Positions 24,773 through 33,638 of a stretch of 64,000 bases of DNA are shown here, one piece after another. The notes beneath the pieces are model-generated. The model was not told where the DNA came from and did no database searches. It saw only the letters and a list, made by a program, of their open reading frames with translations. Made by a program: the position numbers and the translations under genes. Position 1 is the first letter of the stretch. The number at the start of each line of letters is the position of its first letter. Origin of the DNA: JAWXUC01 sp044432975 (GTDB lineage Bacteria > Pseudomonadota > Alphaproteobacteria > RF32 > CAG-239); NCBI GenBank assembly GCA_044432975.1, contig JAWXUC010000001.1, forward strand, positions 1 to 64,000. Direction: 5' to 3'.

Positions 24773-24898
24773 AAAACGATTTTAACTTTGTTAGTACTAG
24801 CAACTATTTCTGGTTGCGTTAAAACTCACGATAAAATAGAGGCTAAAACCCCTCTTTTAATTCCACCATCATATGGTCAAAAACCTGCAGTAAAATAA
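24767..24898 (+). CDS. mini BamF-like lipoprotein
   Basis: A 43-residue lipoprotein: signal LTLLVLATISGC with lipobox cysteine C17, then a short tail KTPLLIPPSYGQKPAVK. The APL-xIPP-x6-P pattern resembles the core of BamF (DUF3035), an alphaproteobacterial BAM subunit usually encoded directly after lspA and before M16 proteases, exactly the position here. The rest of BamF is missing, so this may be the minimal conserved segment. The stop overlaps the next start (TAATG). Assignment rests on context and a short motif. Confidence 0.6.
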   Translation: MKKTILTLLVLATISGCVKTHDKIEAKTPLLIPPSYGQKPAVK

Positions 24899-26130
24899 TG
24901 AAAAAAATATCTTTAATAATTTGTGTTTTGTTCCTATCTGGCGCGAAACTCTTCAATGCTCATGAATTTATTCTTGATAATGGATTAAGATTAATTGTAG
25001 TAGAAAACAACAAAGCACCAATCATCAAACAAATGTTGTGGTACAATGTTGGCGCAGCAGATGAACAACCAACCGCCAAAGGCTCTGCCCATTTTTTAGA
25101 GCATTTAATGTTTAGAGGCTCAAACTTTAATGAACTCACAGAAAAACATGGCATAGAAGTTAACGCTTTTACAGGTCAAGATTACACCGCATATCATGAA
25201 TTTATGGATATTTCAAAATTAGAATTAGCGCTTTATCTAGAAGCCAAAAGAATGAAAAAACTAGAGTTTTCAGATGAAGAATTTGCCACAGAAAAAGAAG
25301 TCGTTTGGCAAGAAAGAAAACAAGTTATAGAAAACAATCCACTTTCAAAATTCTCAGAATATTTTAATAAAACATTTTGGCAATCTCACCCCTACTCAGA
25401 ACCTATTACAGGTCATGGCGATGAAATAAAAAATTTGACAAAAGAAGATGTAATGAGTTTACACAACACATATTATGTACCCAACAACGCAACATTAGTT
25501 CTTGCTGGCAACATCAAACCAGAGTTGGCTTTAAGTTTGGTTAAAAAGTATTTTGATAAAATACCTGCAAAAGAAGTTCCTACAAAAAAAGAATATAACT
25601 CTGATTATTTATCAAATGCAAACTTCACAATGAGCATAGAAGGAATTAACACTCCAAGATTTATAAAACGTTTTCAAGCTCCAAAAAATTCTTATGCTTT
25701 AGAACTTTTTGCCAAATATTTAACTGACGGCAAAACCTCTTATTTATATCAAAAAATGATAGAAAAAGATAAATCTGCATTATCAATTTCTGCAAGCTAT
25801 AACGGATTAGCAAAATTTGGAAGTTCTTTAAGCATTTCTGCCACTCCAATCAAAAAATTTGATATAAACAAATTAATTCAAGAAGCTTTAGATAATTTAG
25901 ATGAAAAACAATTAGAAAACACAAAGAAAAAAATGACAGCAAGCTTTGTTTTCTTAAAAGACAACCCTAGTGATGAAGCATATATCTTAGGAGCTCTAGC
26001 AAGCTCTGGCATGAGCCTAGAAGAAATTGAAAACTATGAACAAACAATAAACAATGTTACATTAGATGACATAAAAGAAGTAGTAACAAAAATGCTAAAA
26101 TACTCTTCACTTCAAGGAGAAATTAAATGA
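24898..26130 (+). CDS. M16 zinc protease, catalytic subunit
   Basis: A 410-residue M16-family (pitrilysin/insulinase) peptidase. A signal peptide ends near residue 21, so it is periplasmic. The inverted zinc motif HxxEH is present as HFLEH (H65, E68, H69), with the downstream glutamate region EEFATEKEVVWQE. It degrades or processes peptides, typically as a heterodimer with an inactive homologue, which is the next gene. The lspA-bamF-M16-M16 order is a known alphaproteobacterial arrangement. It overlaps the following gene by four bases. Confidence 0.92.
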   Translation: MKKISLIICVLFLSGAKLFNAHEFILDNGLRLIVVENNKAPIIKQMLWYNVGAADEQPTAKGSAHFLEHLMFRGSNFNELTEKHGIEVNAFTGQDYTAYHEFMDISKLELALYLEAKRMKKLEFSDEEFATEKEVVWQERKQVIENNPLSKFSEYFNKTFWQSHPYSEPITGHGDEIKNLTKEDVMSLHNTYYVPNNATLVLAGNIKPELALSLVKKYFDKIPAKEVPTKKEYNSDYLSNANFTMSIEGINTPRFIKRFQAPKNSYALELFAKYLTDGKTSYLYQKMIEKDKSALSISASYNGLAKFGSSLSISATPIKKFDINKLIQEALDNLDEKQLENTKKKMTASFVFLKDNPSDEAYILGALASSGMSLEEIENYEQTINNVTLDDIKEVVTKMLKYSSLQGEIK

Positions 26131-27431
26131 TTAAAAAAATTATAATCATATTTTCCATTGCAATTGCAGGTTTTATTATCTTCAATTCAAAAGAAGAAAG
26201 AATTTTAAGTACATCGGTTTTAAAAAATTATACTTTTACTCCTAAAGTATCTGAAATAAATGACAATGAAAGTAATATTTCTGCATATTTATTTGAAGAC
26301 AATTCAAACCCTATTGTTGCAATTGATATTGTTTTCACAGGTGCTGGTTTTGCTCAAAACAAAATAACAAATATATTATCTCAAGTTTTAACTGACGATA
26401 AAAATCTTCAGGAAGAGCTTGAAATAAATGGTATAACCATTTATTTTAACTCATCTCTTGATAGCTTTGGGGTTTCAATAATAACCCCTAAAAAATCTTT
26501 ATCTAAAGCTGTTGATTTATTTGTAGAAATTTTTCATACACCAAACATAAAAAATTCATCAATAGATAAAACAAAACAACAACTCTTATTATCATTAAAA
26601 AGACAACAAGAGCATCCATCTTCAAAATTATCATTAATGTTTAACAAAAAATTATATGGCAATCACCCTTATGGAGACAATCCACTTGGCTCTGAAGAAG
26701 AAATTAACAACACAACAAAATTAGGCTTATTAAAATATCTAAAAAGTGCTTTTGCTAAAGACAACCTTATAGTTTCTATTGCAGGTGATATAAATCAAGA
26801 AGAAGCTAAAAGCATTATCAACACAATGTTTATAAATTTACCAGAAATAACAAAAATAAAACCATTAGCAAATGCTAAGTTAAATAAAGTAGATGACTTT
26901 ATAACTGAAAAAAATGCTCAAAACATCAGCATTTTTGCAACTAATTCCCCTCGCCGTTTGTCAGATGATTTTTATCCATTATACCTTGCTAATTACATTT
27001 TAGGTGGCAGCGGCTTAAACTCAAAATTAGCCAAAGAAATAAGAGAAAAAAATGGACTTGTATATTCAATATATTCTTATCTTTCATTAAATGATAAATC
27101 TAATTTAATTTTGTTTTCTTTTTCAACATCAAAAGAAAACTATCAAAAAGCTTTAAGTTTATTTGAAGCTGAAATCAAAAACTTAAAAATTTCAAACTCA
27201 GAACTATCAAAAGCAAAACAATCATTAATTGCTTCAAACAACTTAAGATTTGCAAACATATCTGAAATTGCAATATTTTTAACATATATGCAAAAAGAAA
27301 GTTTAGGACTTGATTTTTTTGCAAAAAGAAATGATTATATTAACAATGTAACGACTCAACAAATTAAAAATGTTATAAAAAAATATTATAATTTTAATAA
27401 CTTTAACCAAATGACTATTGGAGAAAAATAA
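26127..27431 (+). CDS. M16 protease homologue, non-catalytic subunit
   Basis: A 434-residue M16-like protein with an N-terminal hydrophobic segment (IIIIFSIAIAGFIIF) that anchors or exports it. The HxxEH motif is replaced (GAGFAQNKITNILSQ), so it cannot bind zinc there. The C-terminal half keeps the substrate-binding RxxxY-type region (AKEIREKNGLVYSIYSYLS). It probably forms a heterodimer with the preceding active subunit. It overlaps pgi by one base. Confidence 0.9.
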   Translation: MIKKIIIIFSIAIAGFIIFNSKEERILSTSVLKNYTFTPKVSEINDNESNISAYLFEDNSNPIVAIDIVFTGAGFAQNKITNILSQVLTDDKNLQEELEINGITIYFNSSLDSFGVSIITPKKSLSKAVDLFVEIFHTPNIKNSSIDKTKQQLLLSLKRQQEHPSSKLSLMFNKKLYGNHPYGDNPLGSEEEINNTTKLGLLKYLKSAFAKDNLIVSIAGDINQEEAKSIINTMFINLPEITKIKPLANAKLNKVDDFITEKNAQNISIFATNSPRRLSDDFYPLYLANYILGGSGLNSKLAKEIREKNGLVYSIYSYLSLNDKSNLILFSFSTSKENYQKALSLFEAEIKNLKISNSELSKAKQSLIASNNLRFANISEIAIFLTYMQKESLGLDFFAKRNDYINNVTTQQIKNVIKKYYNFNNFNQMTIGEK

Positions 27432-28987
27432 TGTTTAAAAAAGACGCATGGAAAACAGTTGCAAAACAAGCAAAAAAAATGCAAAAAACTCATATGAATG
27501 ATTTATTTGCAGAAGATAAAACAAGAGCAAAAAAATATACTAAAAATATCGATAAATTTTTGTTTGCAGATTTTTCTAAAAACATCTTTGATGCCCCTAC
27601 TCTAGATGCACTCATCAAATTGGCAGAAGATGCTGGCTTAAAACAAAAAATCAAAGATATGTTTAGCGGTGTTAAAATCAATCAAACAGAAAACAGAGCT
27701 GTTTTGCACACTGCACTACGCAATTTAGACAACACTCCAATATTCCAAGATGGTGTAGATATCATGCCAGAAATAAATGCTGTTTTTGCAAAAATGGAAA
27801 AATTTGTAAACAAAGTTCATAAAGAAAAAAAATACAAATACATTGTAAACATTGGCATTGGTGGTTCTGACTTAGGACCTAAAATGGCTGTAGAAGCTCT
27901 AAAATCTTATCATAAAGACGGAATGAAAGCATATTTTATTTCAAACATAGATGGCACAAACGCAGTTGAAACTCTAAAAGAATTAAACGCAGAAGAAACA
28001 TTATTTATTGTTGCTTCAAAAACTTTTACAACCATAGAAACATTAACAAATGCAAAAACTTGCAGAAAATGGTTGATTAACAAATTAGGTAAAAACGCCG
28101 TTAAAGACCACTTTATAGCATTATCAACAAACGCTAAAGAAGTTGAAAAATTTGGTATTGATACAGATAATATGTTTGAATTTTGGGACTTTATTGGCGG
28201 CAGATATTCAATGCTTTCAGCAATTGGAATCTCTATTGCCTTAATGATTGGCTGGGATAAATTTAACAAAATTAGAGAAGGTGCACACATTGTCGACAAA
28301 CATTTTCAAACCAAAAAATTTGAAGACAACATTCCTGTTTTAATGGCGTTGATTAGCATTTTTTATAATGAATACTTTGGCTTTAAATCTCAAGCCGTTA
28401 TTCCTTACGATGCATATTTGGCTTATTTACCAGCATATTTACAACAGTTAGATATGGAATCAAACGGCAAATATATTACTAACGATGGCAAAGTTATTGC
28501 TCATCAAACTGCTCAAGCATTATTTGGTGGCGTTGGTACAGATGTTCAACATTCTTTCTTCCAAATGTTGCACCAAGGCACAACTCCTATTCCAACAGAT
28601 TTCATCATGCCTGCAATTTCTCACAATGAAGTTGGCGAACATCACAAAATTTTGATTTCAAACTTCTTAGCTCAGTCAGAAGCTTTAATGAAAGGTCGCA
28701 AATCAGATGTTCCTCACAAATGTTTTTTAGGCAACCGCCCATCAAATACATTTTTGTTTAAAAAATTTGGCCCAAAAGCTTTGGGCATGACTGTTGCATT
28801 ATATGAACACAAAGTTTTCACCCAAGGTGTTATTTGGAACATAGATAGCTTTGATCAATGGGGTGTTCAGTTGGGTAAAGATTTAGCATTAGACATTTAT
28901 CCAGAAGTTTGTGGAAATGGCATTGCTAAAGACCATGATAGCTCAACAAAAAATTTGCTAAAAACTTTTATTGATTTTAGAAAATGA
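27431..28987 (+). CDS. pgi: glucose-6-phosphate isomerase
   Basis: It interconverts glucose 6-phosphate and fructose 6-phosphate in the cytoplasm. Family motifs are visible: NIGIGGSDLGPKM, a FWDFIGGRYSMLSAIG segment, the catalytic glutamate region YLPAYLQQLDMESNGK and QLGKDLALDIY near the end. At 518 residues it is close to the shorter PGI form. It is co-transcribed with the M16 genes and overlaps recX by four bases. With tpiA in this window it supports an active glycolytic/gluconeogenic route. Confidence 0.96.
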   Translation: MFKKDAWKTVAKQAKKMQKTHMNDLFAEDKTRAKKYTKNIDKFLFADFSKNIFDAPTLDALIKLAEDAGLKQKIKDMFSGVKINQTENRAVLHTALRNLDNTPIFQDGVDIMPEINAVFAKMEKFVNKVHKEKKYKYIVNIGIGGSDLGPKMAVEALKSYHKDGMKAYFISNIDGTNAVETLKELNAEETLFIVASKTFTTIETLTNAKTCRKWLINKLGKNAVKDHFIALSTNAKEVEKFGIDTDNMFEFWDFIGGRYSMLSAIGISIALMIGWDKFNKIREGAHIVDKHFQTKKFEDNIPVLMALISIFYNEYFGFKSQAVIPYDAYLAYLPAYLQQLDMESNGKYITNDGKVIAHQTAQALFGGVGTDVQHSFFQMLHQGTTPIPTDFIMPAISHNEVGEHHKILISNFLAQSEALMKGRKSDVPHKCFLGNRPSNTFLFKKFGPKALGMTVALYEHKVFTQGVIWNIDSFDQWGVQLGKDLALDIYPEVCGNGIAKDHDSSTKNLLKTFIDFRK

Positions 28988-29490
28988 AAAAAATAACCAA
29001 GACAAGACTTAAAAACATAGCGTTGTATTATTTACAACGCTATGAGGCTTCTACAAAAAGCCTAAGCGATGTCTTAAAACGCCGCGTTGACAAATACGCT
29101 TTTGAAAACAAAGACTGGCAAGAAAAAAATGATGCTTACAAATGGATTTTAGAGGTCGTAGAAGAGCTTGAAGGTTATAAATATGTCGATGACGACAGAT
29201 TTGCAAAAATAAAAGTAGAAAGCTATTTAAGAGCTGGAAAATCACTTAGATATATAAAAGAGAAATTAAGCTTAAAAGGCATAAAAGAAGATGTTATAAA
29301 TCAATTAGCAGAAGAGTTAGAATACTCAGCGTATGACAATGCCTTAAAAATTGCCCAAAAGAAAAAACTAGGAACATATAAAGAAAATTACACTCAAGAA
29401 ACCTTGCAAAAAGACTTTGCAAAAATGATGCGCTATGGCTTTGATTATGAAACAATTAAGAATGTATTTAAAAATATAGAAGAATTTTAA
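28984..29490 (+). CDS. recX: regulatory protein RecX
   Basis: A small helical protein that binds RecA filaments and limits recombination. The 168 residues show the RecX pattern of three-helix repeats: ALYYLQRYEASTKSLSDVLKRR, YVDDDRFAKIKVESYLRAGK and a basic SLRYIKEKLSLKGI segment. It overlaps pgi (ATGA) and precedes the PRPP-synthase gene. No recA is in the window. Confidence 0.85.
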   Translation: MKKITKTRLKNIALYYLQRYEASTKSLSDVLKRRVDKYAFENKDWQEKNDAYKWILEVVEELEGYKYVDDDRFAKIKVESYLRAGKSLRYIKEKLSLKGIKEDVINQLAEELEYSAYDNALKIAQKKKLGTYKENYTQETLQKDFAKMMRYGFDYETIKNVFKNIEEF

Positions 29491-29503
29491 TAAGGAAAAA
29501 AAT

Positions 29504-30436
29504 ATGCAAAATAAGATTTCAATATTATCATCAAAAAAATACAATTACATAAAAAAAGAAATCATAAAAAACAATGAAAATTTTATAAATATTGAAATTG
29601 AGGCAAAAAAATTTCCTGATGGTGAAAACTTTTGGAGGTTTAACAACGCAGCCGACATAAAAAACAAACCTGCAGTTTTGATTTGTGGCACTATTGATAA
29701 TGACGCAATTTTTGAGCTTTATAACTTAGCCTCAAGCCTTGTTAGAGAAAATTGTTCTGCTTTGCACATTGTTATCCCTTACTTTGGATATTCAACAATG
29801 GAACACGCCCTAAAACCAGGAGACGTTGTAACCACAAAAAATATTAGCCACCTAATAAGTTCAATCCCACAAGCCCCATTTGGAAACTTTGTATATCTGG
29901 TTAATTTGCATTCTGTAGACACTCAATATTATTTTGAAAACAACACTCACACAATTCATATAAATACAGAAAATATCTTAGATGAAATAATTTCAAGAAT
30001 AAAAACAAAAGAAAAAAATGTTGTTTTAGCCTCTGCAGATATGGGTAGAGCCAAATGGATAGAAAGAACAAGCTCAAGATTAAACATGCCAAGCGCATAT
30101 ATCATGAAAAAAAGAATCTCTGGAGAAAAAACATCTATTGAAGGCATAAATGCTGATGTAAAAAACAAAACTGTTGTTATCTGTGATGACATGATAAGAT
30201 CTGGAGGCTCAATCTTAGATGCTGTTCAAGCATATAAATCAATGGGCGCAAAAAAAATATACATCATTTGCATTCATGGAGTTTTCACCAAAGGAAGCAT
30301 AGAAAAATTAGAAAATAGTAAAATAATAGAAAAAATATATTGCACCAACACCCATAGCAAAACTCAAACAATAAAATCAAGTTTAATAGAAATTGTTGAT
30401 ATAACAAAAACAATAAAAAACAACTTACAAATATAA
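29504..30436 (+). CDS. PRPP synthase homologue, divergent
   Basis: A 310-residue member of the ribose-phosphate pyrophosphokinase family, which makes PRPP from ribose 5-phosphate and ATP. The FPDGE segment and the PRPP-binding loop VICDDMIRSGGSI are present. The ATP-flexible-loop region reads YFGYSTMEHALKPGDVVTTK instead of the classical YGYARQDRK form. It thus resembles the class-II (plant-type) enzymes in that segment. It may be the organism's PRPP synthase or a paralogue with another role. AAGGAAAA precedes ATG. Confidence 0.8.
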   Translation: MQNKISILSSKKYNYIKKEIIKNNENFINIEIEAKKFPDGENFWRFNNAADIKNKPAVLICGTIDNDAIFELYNLASSLVRENCSALHIVIPYFGYSTMEHALKPGDVVTTKNISHLISSIPQAPFGNFVYLVNLHSVDTQYYFENNTHTIHINTENILDEIISRIKTKEKNVVLASADMGRAKWIERTSSRLNMPSAYIMKKRISGEKTSIEGINADVKNKTVVICDDMIRSGGSILDAVQAYKSMGAKKIYIICIHGVFTKGSIEKLENSKIIEKIYCTNTHSKTQTIKSSLIEIVDITKTIKNNLQI

Positions 30437-30474
30437 AAACCACATCATTTAATTGTTGCAAACACAATAAAAAC

Positions 30475-30502
30475 GTAGGGGAGAACTGCGTTCTCCCGAC
30501 AA
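30475..30502. repeat. partial MITE hairpin
   Basis: GTAGGGGAGAAC pairs with GTTCTCCCGAC. It matches the inner hairpin of the MITE family at 20753-20925 without its terminal repeats, and marks the 3' side of cassette 3. Confidence 0.6.
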
Positions 30503-30511
30503 CAAATAATC

Positions 30512-30676
30512 CTATTCTTTCTTATCCTCCAACACCTTATAAGCCGCCGCAAGTTGCTGTAAAGTATTTTTCAACTGCCCTATTTGATGTATCATTATTT
30601 TATATATATTTTCAAAATCAACATTTTCATTAGGGTAAATATTTTCCCATTTAAATTTATTTTCTTTTTTATTCAT
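30512..30676 (-). CDS. 54-residue protein of cassette 3
   Basis: A short gene beginning MNKKENKFKWENIYPNENVD and ending AAAYKVLEDKKE. It is charged, largely helical in appearance, with a heptad-like stretch (IHQIGQLKNTLQQLAAAY) that could form a coiled coil. It is not an HTH protein and is unrelated to the ORFs of cassettes 1, 2 and 4, yet it has the same upstream RNA and the same start context AGGAGCTTATAA-ATG. This conserved context is the main argument that it is translated. Confidence 0.6.
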   Translation of the reverse strand: MNKKENKFKWENIYPNENVDFENIYKIMIHQIGQLKNTLQQLAAAYKVLEDKKE

Positions 30677-30697
30677 TTATAAGCTCCTTTTTTATTA

Positions 30698-30857
30698 TTA
30701 AAACAAAACCACTCAATCAAAAATTAAGTGGCGGAGCTCAAAACTGTCCATAAACAGTCATCTTTATTCGTGCAAAAGCCTTATATCAGACACTCCACCA
30801 AATAGTGGACTTTTATGGAAGATGTTTTGAGACACCATTCTCTTTCCTAAAGAGAAC
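30698..30857 (-). ncRNA. structured RNA family, copy 3
   Basis: 5' hairpin TCTCTTT/AAAGAGA; closing helix CTCAAAAC/GTTTTGAG; inner helix TCCATAAA/TTTATGGA; hairpin TCCAC/GTGGA; invariant GATATAAGGCTTTTGCACG stretch; terminator stem CCACT/AGTGG then TTTTGTTTT. Each helix differs in sequence from copies 1, 2 or 4 but keeps pairing. Confidence 0.8.
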
Positions 30858-30863
30858 AATCTC

Positions 30864-30891
30864 ATTATAAAACCCCTTTTTTATTTTGCAA
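30864..30891 (-). promoter_or_regulatory. promoter of structured RNA copy 3
   Basis: -35 TTGCAA (30886-30891), a 16-base spacer, -10 TATAAT (30864-30869). Confidence 0.75.
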
Positions 30892-30913
30892 TACAAATAA
30901 TCCACATTAATTT

Positions 30914-30957
30914 GTCCCCCTTGCGGGAAAAATGTCACGTAGTAACAAAAGGGGGTA
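30914..30957. repeat. CCCCCTTGCGGG palindromic repeat
   Basis: A copy of the 14004-14049 element (GTCCCCCTTGCGGG ... AAAAGGGGGTA), here on the promoter side of cassette 3. Confidence 0.7.
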
Positions 30958-30967
30958 AAAGCACGAC

Positions 30968-31004
30968 AGCCATACAAAAAGGGACGGTCAAGACCGTCCC
31001 CTAC
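30968..31004. repeat. GACGGTC repeat, half copy
   Basis: Only the right half of the 70-bp element (GGGACGGTCAAGACCGTCCC then CTAC) is present, next to the hppA stop codon, where it could serve as terminator. Confidence 0.7.
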
Positions 31005-31021
31005 GCTATCTTCTAAAAGAT

Positions 31022-33412
31022 TTAATCTTCAATACGCATTCTGTAAAAAGAACGCCATACAAAAATCAAACCGATGATTAAAAATACAACACCAACAGCT
31101 TGTGCCATACATGGTTTCATAGAGGTTGCCATTTCAACTGCCAACAAACCAAATAATGTTGTAAATTTAATAATTGGATTAAGTGCAACAGATGATGTAT
31201 CTTTGAATGGATCACCAACAGTGTCACCAACTACAGCTGCGTCATGTAAAGGAGTTCCTTTTTCTTTAAGATCAACTTCCACAACTTTTTTAGCATTATC
31301 CCAAGCGCCGCCGGCATTAGCCATAAACAAAGCCTGAAACAAACCAAACATAGCAATAGATATCAAATAACTTGCAAACAAGTTTGCATCAAAACAAGCA
31401 AAAGCAATAGTAAATGAGAATATTACTATAAAGATATTAAACATACCTTTTTGCGCATATTGAGTACAAATTTTCACAACTCTTTTAGTATCTTTTAAAG
31501 ATGCTGCTTTTTTAGTATCTAGTTTAATATTTTTCTTAATATAAGAAACCGCTCTATATGCCCCAGTAGAAACCGCTTGCATAGAAGCACCAGAAAACCA
31601 ATAAATAACCGCACCACCTAAAATCAAACCAAACAACACCATTGGGTCTAACAATGTAAGTTGAAGATTTAATAATAAGATGATTGAGAAAATCATAGTA
31701 GTAGCACCAATAACAGCAGTACCAATCAACACTGGTTTTGCAGTAGCTTTGAATGTGTTACCTGCACTATCATTTTCTTCTAAAAGTTCTTTACCCTTCT
31801 TAAAGTTTGGTTTGAAACCAAATTCTTTTTTGATTTCTTTATCAATATCTTTAATTTGCTCAATTTGAGAAAGTTCAAAAACAGATTGAGCATTATCAGT
31901 AACAGGACCATAACTATCAACAGCGATTGTTACAGGACCCATTCCCAACATACCAAAAGCAACCAAACCAAAAGCAAATACTGATGGATACACCATATAA
32001 ACATCTAATCCAGATTTAGAAGTAAAATAAGCGATAGCCATCAAACCAACCATCACCAAACCTTTCCAAAAAGCAGAAAAGTTACCAGCAACAAGGCCAG
32101 AAATAATGTTCAAAGATGCACCAGCTTCTCTAGAAGATGTAACAACTTCTTGTACATGCTTAGATTTAGAAGATGTAAAGATTTTTGTAAATTCTGGAAT
32201 AATTGCTGCAGCAAAAGTACCGCAAGAAATAATTACAGACAACTTCCACCATAAATCTGCCCCCATATCACCAATCATTACATAAGATACACCAAATGTA
32301 ACAGCAATTGATAATAATGAAGTTAACCATACTAATGATGTTAATGGAGTTTCAAAATTAAAGGCTTTTTTCTTACCAAAAATAGCTTTACAACAAGCAG
32401 AGTTAATCCAATAAGAAACAATTGAAGTAACAACCATTAATAAACGCATAGCAAAAATCCATACAATTAATCTTGCTTGAAGATCAACACCGTTTTCCAT
32501 TAAAACTAATTCTGCATTTGCATAATGCATACCAGTTGCAAGAACAATAAAAGATATTAACGCCACACCAGTAACACCATAAGTTTCAAAACCATCGGCT
32601 GTTGGTCCAACACTATCACCAGCATTATCACCAACACAGTCAGCAATCACACCTGGGTTGCGGGCATCATCTTCATCGATTTTGAAAATAATCTTCATCA
32701 AATCTGCACCAATATCTGCAATTTTTGTAAAAATGCCACCACAAATTCTAAGAGCAGAAGCACCTAAAGATTCACCAATTGCAAAACCAACAAAACAAGC
32801 ACCAGCATTATCTTTTGGTACAAACAATAAAATGATAAGCATCATAACAAGCTCAACACAAATCAACAATACACCAATAGACATACCAGAACGCAAAGGA
32901 AGGTTCATAACACTATAAGGTTTTGCCTCCAAAGATGCAAAAGCTGTTCTAGAGTTTGCATAAGTATTAATTCTCATACCAAACCAAGCCACGCAATAAG
33001 AACCCAAAATACCAAGTACAGACCATAAAATAATGTTAAGTACTTTTAAGATTGGAGTAGCTTGTAAATAAAAGAAATAATAAAATATACAAGCAACAAT
33101 AAACACTTCTAATACAACCAAAAGTTTTGCTTGTTGTTTCATATAAGATTTACAAGTTTGATAAATTGTATTAGAAACTTCTAACATAGATTTGTGAGCA
33201 GGTAGTTTTTTAATACTAACAAATTCTCTCAAACCAAATAACATTCCCAATGCACAAATAACGATTCCATATAACAAAATTTGGCTTCCTGTTAAAGACA
33301 AGCCAAAAATATTATAATCAACGTCAAGCATCGGAATTTTCAGATCAATTTCTGAAGCCGAAGCAGTTGTTGCAAACAAAAGCACGGTCAAAAATGAAAA
33401 TATTTTCTTCAT
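31022..33412 (-). CDS. hppA: membrane-bound pyrophosphatase (ion-pumping)
   Basis: It couples hydrolysis of pyrophosphate to proton or sodium pumping across the inner membrane. The 796 residues have an apparent signal-like N terminus (FLTVLLFATTASAS) and about sixteen spans. The active-site loops are recognisable: DIGADLMKI with DDARNPGVIADCVGDNAGD, GPTADGFETYG, and near the C terminus GGAWDNAKK with HDAAVVGDTVGDPFKD. The loop wording differs from the classical proton pumps and matches the long bacterial subfamily. Ion choice cannot be settled by eye. TGGAGAAAA precedes ATG. It is monocistronic. Confidence 0.93.
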   Translation of the reverse strand: MKKIFSFLTVLLFATTASASEIDLKIPMLDVDYNIFGLSLTGSQILLYGIVICALGMLFGLREFVSIKKLPAHKSMLEVSNTIYQTCKSYMKQQAKLLVVLEVFIVACIFYYFFYLQATPILKVLNIILWSVLGILGSYCVAWFGMRINTYANSRTAFASLEAKPYSVMNLPLRSGMSIGVLLICVELVMMLIILLFVPKDNAGACFVGFAIGESLGASALRICGGIFTKIADIGADLMKIIFKIDEDDARNPGVIADCVGDNAGDSVGPTADGFETYGVTGVALISFIVLATGMHYANAELVLMENGVDLQARLIVWIFAMRLLMVVTSIVSYWINSACCKAIFGKKKAFNFETPLTSLVWLTSLLSIAVTFGVSYVMIGDMGADLWWKLSVIISCGTFAAAIIPEFTKIFTSSKSKHVQEVVTSSREAGASLNIISGLVAGNFSAFWKGLVMVGLMAIAYFTSKSGLDVYMVYPSVFAFGLVAFGMLGMGPVTIAVDSYGPVTDNAQSVFELSQIEQIKDIDKEIKKEFGFKPNFKKGKELLEENDSAGNTFKATAKPVLIGTAVIGATTMIFSIILLLNLQLTLLDPMVLFGLILGGAVIYWFSGASMQAVSTGAYRAVSYIKKNIKLDTKKAASLKDTKRVVKICTQYAQKGMFNIFIVIFSFTIAFACFDANLFASYLISIAMFGLFQALFMANAGGAWDNAKKVVEVDLKEKGTPLHDAAVVGDTVGDPFKDTSSVALNPIIKFTTLFGLLAVEMATSMKPCMAQAVGVVFLIIGLIFVWRSFYRMRIED

Positions 33413-33492
33413 ATTTTTTCTCCATAGAGGTTAATTTTAACTTGCCCATTATACAAAGATATAGTAAAGATTCAATTAACATAAAATATTGT

Positions 33493-33569
33493 GTGTCTGT
33501 AGCTCAACTGGATAGAGTACTGGCTTCCGATGCCAGCGGTTGCAGGTTCAAGTCCCGCCAGACACGCCA
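33493..33569 (+). tRNA. tRNA-Arg (anticodon CCG)
   Basis: A 77-nt cloverleaf: acceptor GTGTCTG/CAGACAC, anticodon stem CTGGC/GCCAG with loop TTCCGAT giving anticodon CCG, T loop TTCAAGT, encoded CCA. Confidence 0.95.
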
Positions 33570-33578
33570 TTTTATCCC

Positions 33579-33607
33579 TTGACTTTTTATTTATATGTGT
33601 CTAAATT
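33579..33607 (+). promoter_or_regulatory. promoter of the gene at 33639
   Basis: TTGACT (33579-33584), a 17-base spacer, TAAATT (33602-33607), ending about 30 bases before ATG. Confidence 0.65.
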
Positions 33608-33638
33608 ATGTCTACAAACACATTAAAAACACATAATT

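Noticed and set aside
30512..30676. Treating the 54-residue ORF as another HTH copy
   Set aside because: It has no helix-turn-helix pattern and does not align with the other cassette proteins. Only the upstream RNA and start context are shared.
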